Shown here: positions 20,188 to 30,800 of the stretch, one piece after another
Layout: each line of letters begins with the position of its first letter
Numbering within the stretch: position 1 is the stretch's first letter
DNA from: Mycoplasmopsis mucosicanis
GTDB taxonomy: Bacteria > Bacillota_I > Bacilli_A > Mycoplasmatales > Metamycoplasmataceae
Assembly (NCBI RefSeq): GCF_006546935.1
Contig: NZ_SMDN01000002.1
Span: 1-64,000, forward strand
Reading direction: 5' to 3'
DNA: 64,000 nt
Made by a program: the position numbers and the translations under genes
The notes under the pieces: generated by a model
What the model was told of the DNA's origin: nothing
The model's input: the letters and a program-made list of their open reading frames with translations, nothing else
Database searches by the model: none

Positions 20188-21453
20188 ATGCTATCTAATA
20201 CATTAATTACCGAAAAACCAAAAAAAGGACAAGTTTTTTGCTTAAGTTTTCATATGAGTTATTCTAAAAAAATAGTCCATGAACACTACTTTGTAAGTAA
20301 AAGATTTGCCGATGACACTAATGAGTTGCTTCATGAGATTTACGCGAGTAGAAAATCATTTAAAAACCATGCATTACAACCTTCTGAAGCAGTTAGTTTT
20401 TTAGAAAATCTTAAAAATTTTAAAACTTTTGAACATATTGCTCGAGAGTACAAAATGGAGGTTAAAACTCTTAAAGAAATACTTAAACTGTGTTGAATTG
20501 AGACTGCAGCTTTTGATAAAAAACACACATTTAAGTGTCAAGTTTGTGGTAAAAATGTTGTCCGATATAAAGCATTATCGCCAAATCGTTACTTAGAAAA
20601 TATCAATAATTATGGACGACCACGACAATATAAACACAGTGCTAAAATTCAAAAAAAATGACAACCATTTCTTCATTTTATAACTCAAGAAACAAAACAA
20701 TACAACAAGTATAAAAACGCAAAAAATCTTAGTCTAAGAGTTCCTAAAAAATCTGCACAGCAACTAATTGATGAATTTAAGAGAATATCTAACGAAGATG
20801 TTTTTATTCCAACACCTTCTACACTATACAAATTTATGAAAAGAAATGAGTTTATTATCCCTTATGATATTTTTACTTATAAGTCTATAGGAAAGTCGCT
20901 TAGGTCAAAATCTAAGCGTCATAAACCTAAGAAAAAAACTGTTGGAAAAACAATACATGAACGACCTAAAGAAATCAATGATAGATTAACATTGAATGAC
21001 TATGAAATGGATACAGTACACGGAAATATAAAATCGAAAAAAGTCATACTAACTCTGATAAATCGTTTAACAAGAAAATCGTATGCAATCATCTCAAGCC
21101 TCAATGCTAGAGCAATAAAAAGAGCTCTTGAAAAATTGATTGCTAGATTTAACCTTAAGATTGACACACTAACAATAGATAATGGCTCCGAAAACTATAT
21201 GTTAGACAAGATAAAATGTATAAAGCAAATTTTTCACACTGATGCATTTGCATCGTCTCAAAAAGGTTCGATTGAGAATATGCATAAACTGATTCGGGAG
21301 TATGTTCCAAAAGGAAAATCATTTGACTGTTATAGCGATGATGAAATCTGATCTATGATGGACAAAATTAATAACATAGTTCGACATAATATTAACCAAT
21401 TTCCATTCCCTATGTCAGCTAATGCAGCTCAAAATTTCTTTCAAAATAATTAA
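20188..21453 (+). CDS. IS30-family transposase
   Basis: A 421-residue transposase. It starts with a helical DNA-binding region (EAVSFLENLKNFKTFEHIAREYKMEVKTLKEIL), then a CQVCGK segment, then the DDE core: YEMDTVHG, LTIDNGSEN, and SSQKGSIENMHKLIREYVPKG, the last being the IS30-type signature around the Glu. Four TGA codons read Trp; there is no frameshift or true stop, so it looks intact. It lies between the peptide gene and rplU. I could not define its terminal repeats confidently, although TTGTCTCC (20130-20137) and GGGAGAC just before the start are inverted with respect to each other. Confidence 0.9.
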
Positions 21454-21717
21454 AAGTTTAATGAACAAAACGTAAGAAAGATTAGTTGTTTATATAGACA
21501 AAAAGCAATAGATACAGATACCGCTCCAAACCATTAGACATTAAAAATCAATGCAAATTGATTATTTTGTTATTGGTTTTTATTAAAAATTCACATTTTT
21601 TAGGAATGCTTTTGCATTTTTTTACTTAAAATTATTCAAATTAAATTTACTGGAGATGCACTTTTCCATTTTATAAACAATATTTTGCAAAATATTATTG
21701 TATTTATTGTTTTGATT
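21454..21717 (+). other. Intergenic region, IS end and AT-rich DNA
   Basis: Between the transposase and the rplU promoter there is no gene. It contains short palindromes (for example TCAATGCAAATTGA near 21549) and A/T runs. It probably includes the right end of the IS. Confidence 0.4.
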
Positions 21718-21816
21718 TATAATTAGTTCGTTACTTTTTGTAACCATTCTGAACAGGCAACTAAGAGCAAAATGCCGCCTTAAAGATGAGCCACAAAATA
21801 CAGGAGATTAATAGAC
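21718..21816 (+). promoter_or_regulatory. rplU promoter and leader (possible L21 leader)
   Basis: TATAAT at 21718-21723 starts a ~85-base leader. It contains AGGCA and TGCCGCCT that can pair, and GAGCCACAAAATACAGGAG before the start. A structured L21 leader is known in Firmicutes; equivalence here is an inference from position. Confidence 0.4.
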
Positions 21817-22116
21817 ATGTTCGCTATTATTGAAACTGGAGGCAAACAAATTTTAGTCAAAGAAGGCCAAACAATCTTCATTGAAAAAATTGAAGGTGAA
21901 GAAGGTTCAAAGGTTAAATTTGACAAAGTTTTACTAGTTGGAGAAAAAATTGGTAAACCATATCTAGAAAAAGCTTATGTTGAAGGTTTAATCCAAAAAC
22001 AAGGCAAAAGCAAAAAAATTATTGTATACCGTCACAATGCTAAATCAACTCACAAAAGAAAACTTGGACACCGTCAACCTTATACACGTGTTGAAGTCCA
22101 AAAAATAGTAGGTTAA
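21817..22116 (+). CDS. rplU: 50S ribosomal protein L21
   Basis: A 99-residue 23S rRNA-binding protein starting [18 protein letters not shown] and ending [19 protein letters not shown], as usual for the family. GGAG lies before the ATG. It is followed four bases later by rpmA, with no prp protease gene between them. Confidence 0.97.
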   Translation: MFAIIETGGKQILVKEGQTIFIEKIEGEEGSKVKFDKVLLVGEKIGKPYLEKAYVEGLIQKQGKSKKIIVYRHNAKSTHKRKLGHRQPYTRVEVQKIVG

Positions 22117-22120
22117 TAGA

Positions 22121-22396
22121 ATGGCACACACGAAAGCCGGTGGATCTACCAGAAACGGTCGTGATAGTCGCGGCCAAAGACTTGGCATTAAATTAGGTGA
22201 TGGACAATTCTGTACAGCAGGTTCAATTATCTTCCGTCAAAGAGGAACAAAAATTTTTCCTGGCACAAATGTTGGAATTGGTAAAGACGATACATTGTAT
22301 GCTTTAATTAATGGATATGTAAAATTTGAAAAACGAAGAAATCGTACATATGCCTCAGTATATGAACAAAGAATTGTTGTTTCAAAAAACAACTAG
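22121..22396 (+). CDS. rpmA: 50S ribosomal protein L27
   Basis: A 91-residue protein of the peptidyl-transferase region, starting [22 protein letters not shown]. It begins directly with the mature N-terminus. The cleavable extension seen in many Firmicutes, removed by Prp, is absent, consistent with the missing prp gene. The start lies four bases after rplU. A terminator follows. Confidence 0.97.
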   Translation: MAHTKAGGSTRNGRDSRGQRLGIKLGDGQFCTAGSIIFRQRGTKIFPGTNVGIGKDDTLYALINGYVKFEKRRNRTYASVYEQRIVVSKNN

Positions 22397-22407
22397 CTAA
22401 TAAACAA

Positions 22408-22433
22408 AAGTCAGCGTTGCTGGCTTTTTTTTA
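22408..22433 (+). terminator. Terminator of rplU-rpmA
   Basis: AAAGTCAGC pairs with GCTGGCTTT (one G-T) around GTT, then T's. Confidence 0.85.
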
Positions 22434-22446
22434 TTCTTTTTCAATC

Positions 22447-22471
22447 AAAAATGATAATTTTTTCCTTTTTA
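22447..22471 (+). promoter_or_regulatory. 25-base element before the dprA operon
   Basis: Identical to 19732-19756 before the double-glycine peptide gene. It ends 46 bases before the dprA ATG. The flanking sequence differs, so this is not a long duplication. Confidence 0.65.
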
Positions 22472-22516
22472 TAAAACATACAACACAAAAAAATAATATA
22501 AAACGGAAGGAGTAAA

Positions 22517-23248
22517 ATGAACGAATTACTATTATATTTTTCATATACAAACAAAGGAAATAGTTATGAGGTTTTTAAAGACTTGGTAAAAAAGAAAAAG
22601 GTTGGAGAATCGCATATTAAACAAGTTTTAAGCGTACTTAAAAGTCAAGATGTTAAGTATATAACTGTGTTTGATAAGGAATATCCAAAGTGTCTTAAAG
22701 ACTTAAAATACGCGCCTTATGTTCTTTATTACAAAGGAAATTTAGATTTATTGAAGTCTAGATCACTTTGTATTACTGCTGATGTAATTACTGAAAATGT
22801 ATCAGCATACATAGAAAAGTCACTTAATCAATATAGCAATCAATTTTGTCTTGTGACAACTGATTTTAGCGAGGTTGATAGAAAAATAGTTGCTCATTTT
22901 CGACAAAAAAATCAGCCTGTTATTCATGTGTTGGCCAATGGTCATGGATATTTAAATAAAGAGAGTATCAATGAAAATGAGTTGTATATTTCTCAATATC
23001 CACCTCTTGTAAATCCAAAAATGCAAAGATTCAAAGAAAGAAACACATTGCTAGCAGGAATTGGTCGTTATTTAGTTATATTTGGTTCTAAATCTGGTTC
23101 AGGAATCATAAATTTAGCCTCAAATTTTGCAGATATGAATAAAGAAGTCTATTGCTATCCAAGTACTGACTTGAATGATGGAAATAATTTTTTACTTAAA
23201 CACGGTGCTAATTTAATTACTCACATAACAGATATTGTGATGTATTAA
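22517..23248 (+). CDS. dprA: DprA/Smf-like DNA-processing protein, short form
   Basis: DprA proteins bind single-stranded DNA and load RecA during natural transformation. This 243-residue version has YPKCLKDLKYAPYVLYYKG at the N-terminal edge of the Rossmann-like fold. It then has ELYISQYPPLVNPKMQRFKERNTLLAGIGRYLVIFGSKSGSGIINLA, which matches the family's SEYPP, F.RN..IAGL and SGS.I. landmarks, and ends HGANLITHITDI. It lacks the C-terminal winged helix and is more diverged than normal at the first Rossmann glycines. No TGA occurs in it. GGAAGGAG precedes the start. Its stop codon overlaps the next ATG by one base, tying it into the secretion-type operon downstream. Confidence 0.85.
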   Translation: MNELLLYFSYTNKGNSYEVFKDLVKKKKVGESHIKQVLSVLKSQDVKYITVFDKEYPKCLKDLKYAPYVLYYKGNLDLLKSRSLCITADVITENVSAYIEKSLNQYSNQFCLVTTDFSEVDRKIVAHFRQKNQPVIHVLANGHGYLNKESINENELYISQYPPLVNPKMQRFKERNTLLAGIGRYLVIFGSKSGSGIINLASNFADMNKEVYCYPSTDLNDGNNFLLKHGANLITHITDIVMY

Positions 23249-23571
23249 TGACTAATAAACAAGCACGGGGTTTATTACCACCATATTTAAAATGAAATAA
23301 ATTTTTATTTTATTTAGTTCCAATAATTTTGCTTGATTTGTTGATGATGTTCTATGCTTATGGAATATCAATAACTCAAAAATCGCACGAAAACTATTTT
23401 TGAGATCAAAATGTGAGCTATATAACTATTCAAGTTTTGTATGCTCTTGTGGTTATTTCTTTTATATATCCAATATTTTGAGCATTCAAGCGAAAAAAAA
23501 CAATAAAAAAAATTAAATTAGACAATCAAAATGAGACTTATAGGTCGAAAAATAATTTCAAAGGAGAATAA
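23248..23571 (+). CDS. Two-helix membrane protein of the dprA/VirB4 operon
   Basis: A 107-residue protein whose frame is visible only with TGA as Trp. It has a short N-terminus (MTNKQARGLLPPYLKWNK), a first helix (FLFYLVPIILLDLLMMFYAYG), an external loop, a second helix (TIQVLYALVVISFIYPIFWAF) and a basic tail (KRKKTIKKIKLDN). Function unknown. It overlaps dprA by one base and the next gene by one base (TAATG), so the three are translated as a block. Confidence 0.7.
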
Positions 23572-23909
23572 TGAAAATAGATGATAAAACTTTTTCGTTT
23601 TTAGGAAACTTTAGTGAAACAGTACTGCGAAGCGTGTTTGGTGCTTTAATTGGTGTCGCTATTATTATTTTAATTGTTTGTGCATTGATAGCTAAGGCAC
23701 AGAATGCGACTGAAGATGATCCTCATAAAAGAAAGTTGAACAATCGCAAACTTTATACAGCAATTATTGTATTAATTGTACTTATTGTACTTTGACCACT
23801 AATAGAGTTGATAAAAAGTAATGTTAAGCAGCCGCAAAACATAAGTTCTGCAGTACATTCTATTAAAAATAAGTTTTTTTTCATACCACAATTACAAATT
23901 TATAGATAG
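23571..23909 (+). CDS. Small membrane protein, pilin/VirB2-like position in conjugation cluster
   Basis: A 112-residue protein with two hydrophobic segments, VLRSVFGALIGVAIIILIVCALIA and LYTAIIVLIVLIVLWPLIELI, separated by a short charged loop. The size, two-helix layout and place before a polytopic protein and a VirB4 ATPase match the pilin-like protein of mycoplasma ICEs (annotated in databases, as I recall, as the Mbov_0395 family). The sequence match cannot be tested here. AAAGGAGA lies before the ATG inside the previous gene. One TGA is Trp at 23793. Confidence 0.6.
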
Positions 23910-23911
23910 AT

Positions 23912-24988
23912 ATGACAAAATTTTTTCAGGGTTTAGTTAAGCCTTTTGTTGATGGATTACTATCTCCAATTAGGCTAGCAATATGAATGAGTTTTACAAA
24001 TATTGCTTTAATTTGTCTTGGTTTATTTGCACTGGTGATTGTAATTTTTAAACTATTTGCATTTGATTTATTGAATTTCGCAATTTTTGGGATCAGGCCA
24101 ACTCAATCTTATGAACAGTTTTCAACACCACAAATATATTGACATTTTTTAATTGTTTCATCAATACTTTGAGTGCTTAATTTCTTTATTTTTATCTATA
24201 AATATTCCAAGGAAATGGATGGTGCACGCGCTAGTCAAATATTTAAGAATGCATTTTTAGGAACATTCAAGGGTGTTATGCTGTTGATTATGTTTCACAT
24301 ATTAATTCTATTTTTAAATATTTTATTTAGCGAAATTACGAGTGCTTTATTTGGAGATGACAATGGTTTTGGCAAAGTTGCAGACAATATTGTTAAGAAT
24401 TTATTTCCAAGAGAATTAAGAAGCAAAGTTCCGTCAATATTTATTGAGCAAAAAAACAAATTCGGATTTAATGCACCTAATTTTGGTTGAAGTTGACAAA
24501 CATGGACAACTGTATTTCATGGTGGATTTGGAGATAGTTCATCCAAAATATTTAGCACAGCACTTATCCTGCTAGTTGCAAGCATAATCATTGTTTCACC
24601 AGCAATCAAAATAATCTACGATGTAGCAAGTAGAGTGTTTATAAATTATATTTTGTTTGTAATTTTTCCGATCATTCCAGCATTTAGCCTCAATGACAAC
24701 TCACTTTTAAACAAATGAAAGAATCGTTATATTACCAATTTAACTGTAATTTCAGTATTTTATATAGCTTTTTCATTGCTCAATAAATTTATTCACCAAG
24801 GTAGCGAACTTATTCAGTCTGTATTTGATGAAATCAGTTTTGTTTTAAATGCATTTGCAGTTGCTTTCTTGGTTGCTGGTTCTATGCTTGCATTTAAGAA
24901 ATTATCGACTATTGCATCTAGTTTTATTGAACAAAAGGACTATCGAATAATTTTGCCCAATATACACAAATATGAGTATGTTAGGTAA
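23912..24988 (+). CDS. Polytopic membrane protein of conjugation type (VirB6/TrbL-like position)
   Basis: A 358-residue protein with about six membrane segments, including IALICLGLFALVIVIFKLFAF, GVMLLIMFHILILFLNILF, STALILLVASIIIVSPAIKII and AFAVAFLVAGSMLAF. A longer polar segment (residues ~145-205, with FPRELRSKVPSIFIEQ) lies in the middle. Topology and neighbourhood resemble the ICE transmembrane protein family I recall as Mbov_0396 and, functionally, VirB6/TrbL channel proteins. Eight or so TGA codons read Trp. It starts two bases after the preceding stop and is followed by the ATPase after 41 bases. Confidence 0.65.
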
Positions 24989-25029
24989 AAAAAATACACT
25001 GATAATAGAGCAAAAAAAGAAAGGAAATT

Positions 25030-27762
25030 ATGACTGTACTTCAGCCATCAAGAATTAAAAACAGACAAAGCAAGATAATGCGGTTTTTGAGTGTTAGAGA
25101 TATGTATGAGTTAGTGATTGTTGTTACTTTAGGATTTCTACTTGCATTTAGCATATCAAAAGCATTGAATGTTTGAAAATATTTATGATTAGTTCTTTGA
25201 ACATTTTTTTGTGTAGTTGGTCTGCTTTTAATAATACCCTCAAAAACAAATAATTGCAAAATGTATGTACTTTTGTGAAGAATGATGCTTTATTGATGCC
25301 TTCCAAAAAAATACGGAAAGAATGCAAAACGTTCATCAAGTGATTTGAACCCTTATAGTTGTTTAATTTCAGAAAGTATAGTTAAAAATAAGTCATCCAG
25401 CTCTCATATTTTTGGTAAAAATAACATTAATAATTACTTTAGTGTCTTTAGATTGAATGGTATCAACATTTGACAAGAAGATGCAGACACTCAACAAGCA
25501 TTTGTGGAGAATTTTGCCAACGCTCTTGCAAGCGTCGAAACAAAAATTAGTTTTGTTAAGCTTGAAGAAAAGATTGATTTTAGCAAGAATTTAAAGTATA
25601 TAAAACATATTGCAAAGAAAAAAGAAAGTAAGAATGATATATGAGAAAAGTATTATGAAAGCAACATTGAAGACTTTAATAACTTGAAAAACAATGAATT
25701 AGTGAATAATTACTACTTGATTGTTAATGCAAACTCATTAGAATCGCTTACCTCGTTTATTGAAACTATTGAACAAAAATTCAGTGAATGCAATATATTA
25801 ATGCATATTTTGGAGAATAAAACACTGATAAATTTTCTTTCGCAACTAAATTTATTTAATGTTGATGCTCCTAGTATTGAACATTTCATGGAAATTCAAA
25901 AATATGGTGAGGAAGGTTCGCTTGATGAGTTATTTGTCTATGACAACATAAGTTTTAAAGGTGACCATTTTGAACTAAATGATAAATTTTATCGAGCTTT
26001 ATGTATAAATAAATTACCTTTTGAATTGAGCCATAAGTGAATAAAAGTAATTTTTGATGCAAAAGGAACAGTAATATGAAATAACTTTTGCTTACCAGAC
26101 AGCATTGTTTATAAACATCTTGACCGTTCTATTTTAGCATCTATTGACAACAGTACTGTAAATAGATCTGCAACAAGTAACGTAGCTGGTTCGCTAGATG
26201 AAAAAGCTACATTTGACACCATTTATCAAATTCAAAAAGATGGTCAAAGACTATTTAGTTCTAATGTTTTTATACTCTGCGAAGCAGAAAATTTAAGAGA
26301 GTTAAACAATGAGAATAGAATAATTAAAAACACAATTTCTAAAGCAAACATTACTATGAATAGACTAAAATACAGACAATTTTTTGGTCTAATGGAATTT
26401 TGTCAGTTTCCATTTAGTAAACTAGAAAAAGAAAATTATTGAATAACTTCTTATAATCTTGCGTTAGGTTGGCCGTTTGAAAATGATATTTTGAATGATA
26501 GCGCAAACATGTTACTAGGTAAAAGCGAACTCACTCAATCTCCACTGAGTTTTAAACTCTTTAAATTAGGTGATGGAGCAAGAACAAACTTCAATATGTT
26601 TATCTTAGGAACAAGTGGAAAAGGAAAAACAACATTTACAAAGAAAATGATTGTGTCTCTTTTGAGTGCAAATAATAAAGTTATTGTAGTCGATCCGCAA
26701 GCCGAATATATTGATCTTGCGCAAAAATTAAATGGTCAAGTTATTGATTTAGGTGTCGGTAAGAATACTGTAATCAATCCATTGCAAATTAGATATAGTT
26801 TAAAAGATAGCGAAAATGATATTGATAGTGTATTGAATGCTCATTTAAATTGATTAGAAAGTTTTTTTAAATTAGTGATTAACTTTAATGTTGATGATTG
26901 AATATTGTTTCAATATGTATTGAAGAATTTTTATAGAGCTCGAGGTGTTTTGAGACTCAAAAACGTCAATGAATGAGACAATCAAAGTTGGCCTTTGATT
27001 AGTGATTTGATTGCTTATATGAAAAGTTATGATGTTAGTTCATTAAATGCTCCACGCATAAAATCCATCGCTTTAAAACGTCTTGTTGAACAACTTGAAT
27101 TTCTCTTTACTGATAATGGTAAATATGAAAAACTTTTTAATGGATATACCAATATAAAACTAAATAATGACTTTGTAGTCTTTAATACATCTAATTTAGA
27201 CTCAAAATCAAGCACAACAAGTGCTAAAGTCGGAACATTGTGTTTATTAAACTTTATCAATGAAATTGTGTATGCAAATGCACAAAAAAATGAACAAAAT
27301 AGACTTTCATTTATCAAAAACAATAATAAAGATGTTATTGAAGCCACTAAACTTGAATCAATGGTGAAATATTGTGCGCTAGTTATTGATGAAGCTCACT
27401 TATACGTAGATAAGAATAATCCAAGCGTACTTGAAGCAATGCGTGAAAACACTAAAACATTCAGGAAGTTCTATGCCGGAAACATCTTCACAACTCAAAA
27501 TCCAGGAGATTTTAGTGGTGAAGATGCAATAAAAATTGTTGAAAACTGTCAATATTCAATGTTTTTTGGACTCAAAGATCAAGATATTGAAGCTGCTAAA
27601 TTACTTTTTAAAAATTCTAATCAATTACTTAAGTCTGAAGTGAGATTTTTAGTTAATGCTAAATATGGAAAATGCTTGTTGAACATAAGTTCTAATCAAC
27701 GAGTTAGACTAAACCTTTATTACTCAGATATTGAGAAAAAATTATTTTTTAAATATGTCTAA
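25030..27762 (+). CDS. VirB4/TraE-type conjugal transfer ATPase with N-terminal VirB3-like helices
   Basis: A 910-residue protein, continuous once about 15 TGA codons are read as Trp. Two membrane helices at residues ~29-75 (ELVIVVTLGFLLAFSISKAL, WLVLWTFFCVVGLLLII) follow a short basic start, as in VirB3-VirB4 fusions. The C-terminal half is a RecA-like motor. Walker A is GTSGKGKTT (residues 527-535), followed by KVIVVDPQAEY, and Walker B is CALVIDEAH (Asp787, Glu788). NIFTTQNPGDF follows, as in VirB4 motors. It powers a type IV secretion-like channel in known systems. No coupling protein (TraG/VirD4) or relaxase is found beside it. AAGGAAAT precedes the ATG. Confidence 0.85.
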
Positions 27763-27784
27763 AATAGGTATTTGTCAAAAAAAA

Positions 27785-27816
27785 CAAACATATAAAAATG
27801 TGTGTTTTTTACTTGT
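27785..27816 (+). terminator. Possible terminator after the ATPase gene
   Basis: ACAAACAT and ATGTGTGT pair around ATAAAA, followed by TTTTTT. The stem is short, so partial read-through into the next gene is possible. Confidence 0.5.
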
Positions 27817-27872
27817 AAAATTTGTGTTTAAAATTTACCAAAAGTATTGAATTTTGTGTATATAGGAGAAAA

Positions 27873-30800
27873 ATGAGAATCAAAAAAAGATTTATTTTTA
27901 GTTCAGTATTATTAGGTGGTGTTAGTTCACTAATTGCTCCACTATTTTTCGTTTCAGCTCAAAAAAATAGAGTTTTTTATGGTGATGCGGATAAAGAAAT
28001 CGATGATGAAAGACTGAATAATATTTTTAGCAACTTGACTCATGAAAAACATAGATTTTGGAACGAAAAAGCATGGATTTATGACCCAGAAAAGTATGGA
28101 AATTTTAGAAACAAGGGATTATTCATTAAACATATTGATGATATATACTTAAAAGAGCAGATAAATAATGCTATGACTTATCAATTTACAAATGATGAGC
28201 ACGAAGCTTACTATAAACAAATTAATTATTTTGAGAATAATAATATTCCTATTGAATTTAAGCCTGATAAACATTTATTTATTCGAGAATCTGATCCAGA
28301 AATATTTGATAGTGTTAATGATTCACCTGGTGAAACGGATTTTGATAACACCAATAAAGATAGGCTGCTAGAATGATACAAAAATGATTCGATATGGTTA
28401 GAACCTTATGATGTTGAAACTCGTACAGTTTATGAACCAGATTGAGACCCTTATGACAAACCTGACCATTATGATAATTATTACAACTGAAAAAAAGAAT
28501 TAGTTATTACACCAAATGAATTTAAATATACACTCGCTTATCCAAAGGTCTATAAAGAATTGCTTGATAAAATGAAGCAAAATGGCTTTGAAATTGAAAC
28601 AAATTCGTATGAAAGCAAAACTGACATAGATTTTGCCGATGATAATTTTGTTGTTTTCAATAAACCTTCTTGACATGTTAATGGGCATGGTGAATTAATT
28701 AAATATAAGTATTTTTGGGGTTGAGAAGACGTAAGTGCACGGGCAAATTTAACAAAAGTTTTTGGACTAAATACTCAAATATTTATTGATTTAGTAAACA
28801 ATTTACGCACAATTAACAATGATGATCATTTTGTGTGACTTTCACAACAAATAGGTTTAGATACTTCTAAACCTTGAAAAATTGAATCAGACACACTTGG
28901 GGGTCTAAATACTGCTTTACCTGAAAATATTAAAAATATAGGCCAAACTAATTTGCAAAAATTAAACGCGTACTTTGGAGATAAGAATTCAGGAGTAAAA
29001 CAAAGAGAATTTGTTTTCAACAAATTTAAAATAAATGTTTCATATAGACCAAAAGTGGTCAACAATAGTGAGTTTATTTTGCATTGAAATATTGACAAAA
29101 TTGAGTATGATGGCGTTGATTTTACTCAAAATATAATACAAGGTGTAAGAAAAGAGATTGAAAGCGAGTATCAATTTGTTAACAATTTTGTGCATCAAAA
29201 TGATCGCAGTGTTGTACGAGCGATCTTAAATGCAATAAATAATTCATTTTTAGGAATTGATACAGTCGACAAACGCAGTGTTTATTTTAAACCAAGCAGT
29301 ATATTTTTTAATTATGGTGAGAATAACATGCCTTCTAGATTAAACATAGAATTAGGCTATGTTGTTGATGGTAAAACGTTGTTCGATATCAAAAAAGATA
29401 GAAATTTCAATGTTTATAGCTTATATCATAAGGATCAAGCGATCCGACTTAGCGATCCGCGCGATAATTCAGGCAATTTTGGTGGTAAATTTTTAGTTAA
29501 TGCACCTGTGAGAATGAGTTTTAGTGTTGGAAAAGATGAAGATGAAATTGTCTTGGTTAATAAAAAACGCATTGATGTTTATAACCATCTCTTTGAATAT
29601 GATCTTAGAGATCTAAGATCATCAGCACGCGATGATGAAAGAATACCTTTTGATGAGAAAAACAAAGATAAAAATCAAAAATTAGATGAGGAAAACTCAC
29701 ATTACAAAAACGAGTATGTTATTGAGCTTTTAAAATTTAAAAAAGGGTCAAACAACACTGGTGAACCGATAGGCAGATATAAGGTTGTTTATGTTATTAA
29801 TACTCAAAGTGTCGTGCAAAATTTTAAGTGATACGCATGAGATCCGCAAAATAATCCAAAACAAAAAGAACTCATAAGCGAGCATTTATTAAATAAAGAT
29901 GGTGAGCCTATTATTGATAATAAAACAGGTTTGCCTAAATTGAATCCTAAATTTGATAAAGCAATTGATCCAGAAAATGGAATAAAAAAACAAATTATTT
30001 GAATACCAAGCACAACTCTCCAAGATAAGGTTATGGAACAACTTAAATTTGTTTATCCAAAAGATACAACTAATTCAAGTGGTCAAGCGCAAGTAAAAAT
30101 TACTGATTTTGGTTTGTTTGCTGAAGCAAGTGTGCTTGGAAAAGGTGCATTGCGCAATATTTTTAAAGATAAAAACCTTAATGATAGTGATGTTAAGTAC
30201 TGACGTGTCAATTTGTTTGATGCTAGTCAAAAATGAGTAAGCAATGCAGATATAAAATTACAACCACTCAATCCAAATGATGGTTCGGGCGAAAACTCAT
30301 ACATGTCTGAGCAAGGTTTATGATTAGTTTTTGCTACAACATCTAAAGGAATAACAAACGCAAAGTTGATATTAATAGACAAAGACAACAAGCCAAATAA
30401 TTACTTTTTTGATGAAATTAAAGATAAAAATGATGAAAATAACGTCTCTTTACAAAAAAGTTTTGTTCTTTTTTGAGAAAGTCAAGTCGGTAAACTACTT
30501 AAGGATCAATTAATTTATAATGAAGGACTAAGTAATGAACAAGTTGAGCAGTTGAGTTATGAACAAGTTTGGAATCATTATCAAAACTGACTTTTGAAAA
30601 CTTGGCAAGACTATGATCCAAAAATTCAACTTAAGGGTATTGAAAAAGACATTTTCAACGACTACATTTGACCAAAAACACTCAATTTGCGTGGTTTAGG
30701 TAAAAATCAACGTAAGCAAATTGAAAGTGAAGTCAATGAATGAGTACAAAAAGTTCTTAGTGAAAACAAGCAACTTAAAGGACTAAAATTAGGCATTGAT

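Noticed and set aside
25030..27762. Apparent frameshifts splitting the VirB4-like gene into fragments
   Set aside because: All breaks are TGA codons in one frame; the mycoplasma code restores a continuous protein.
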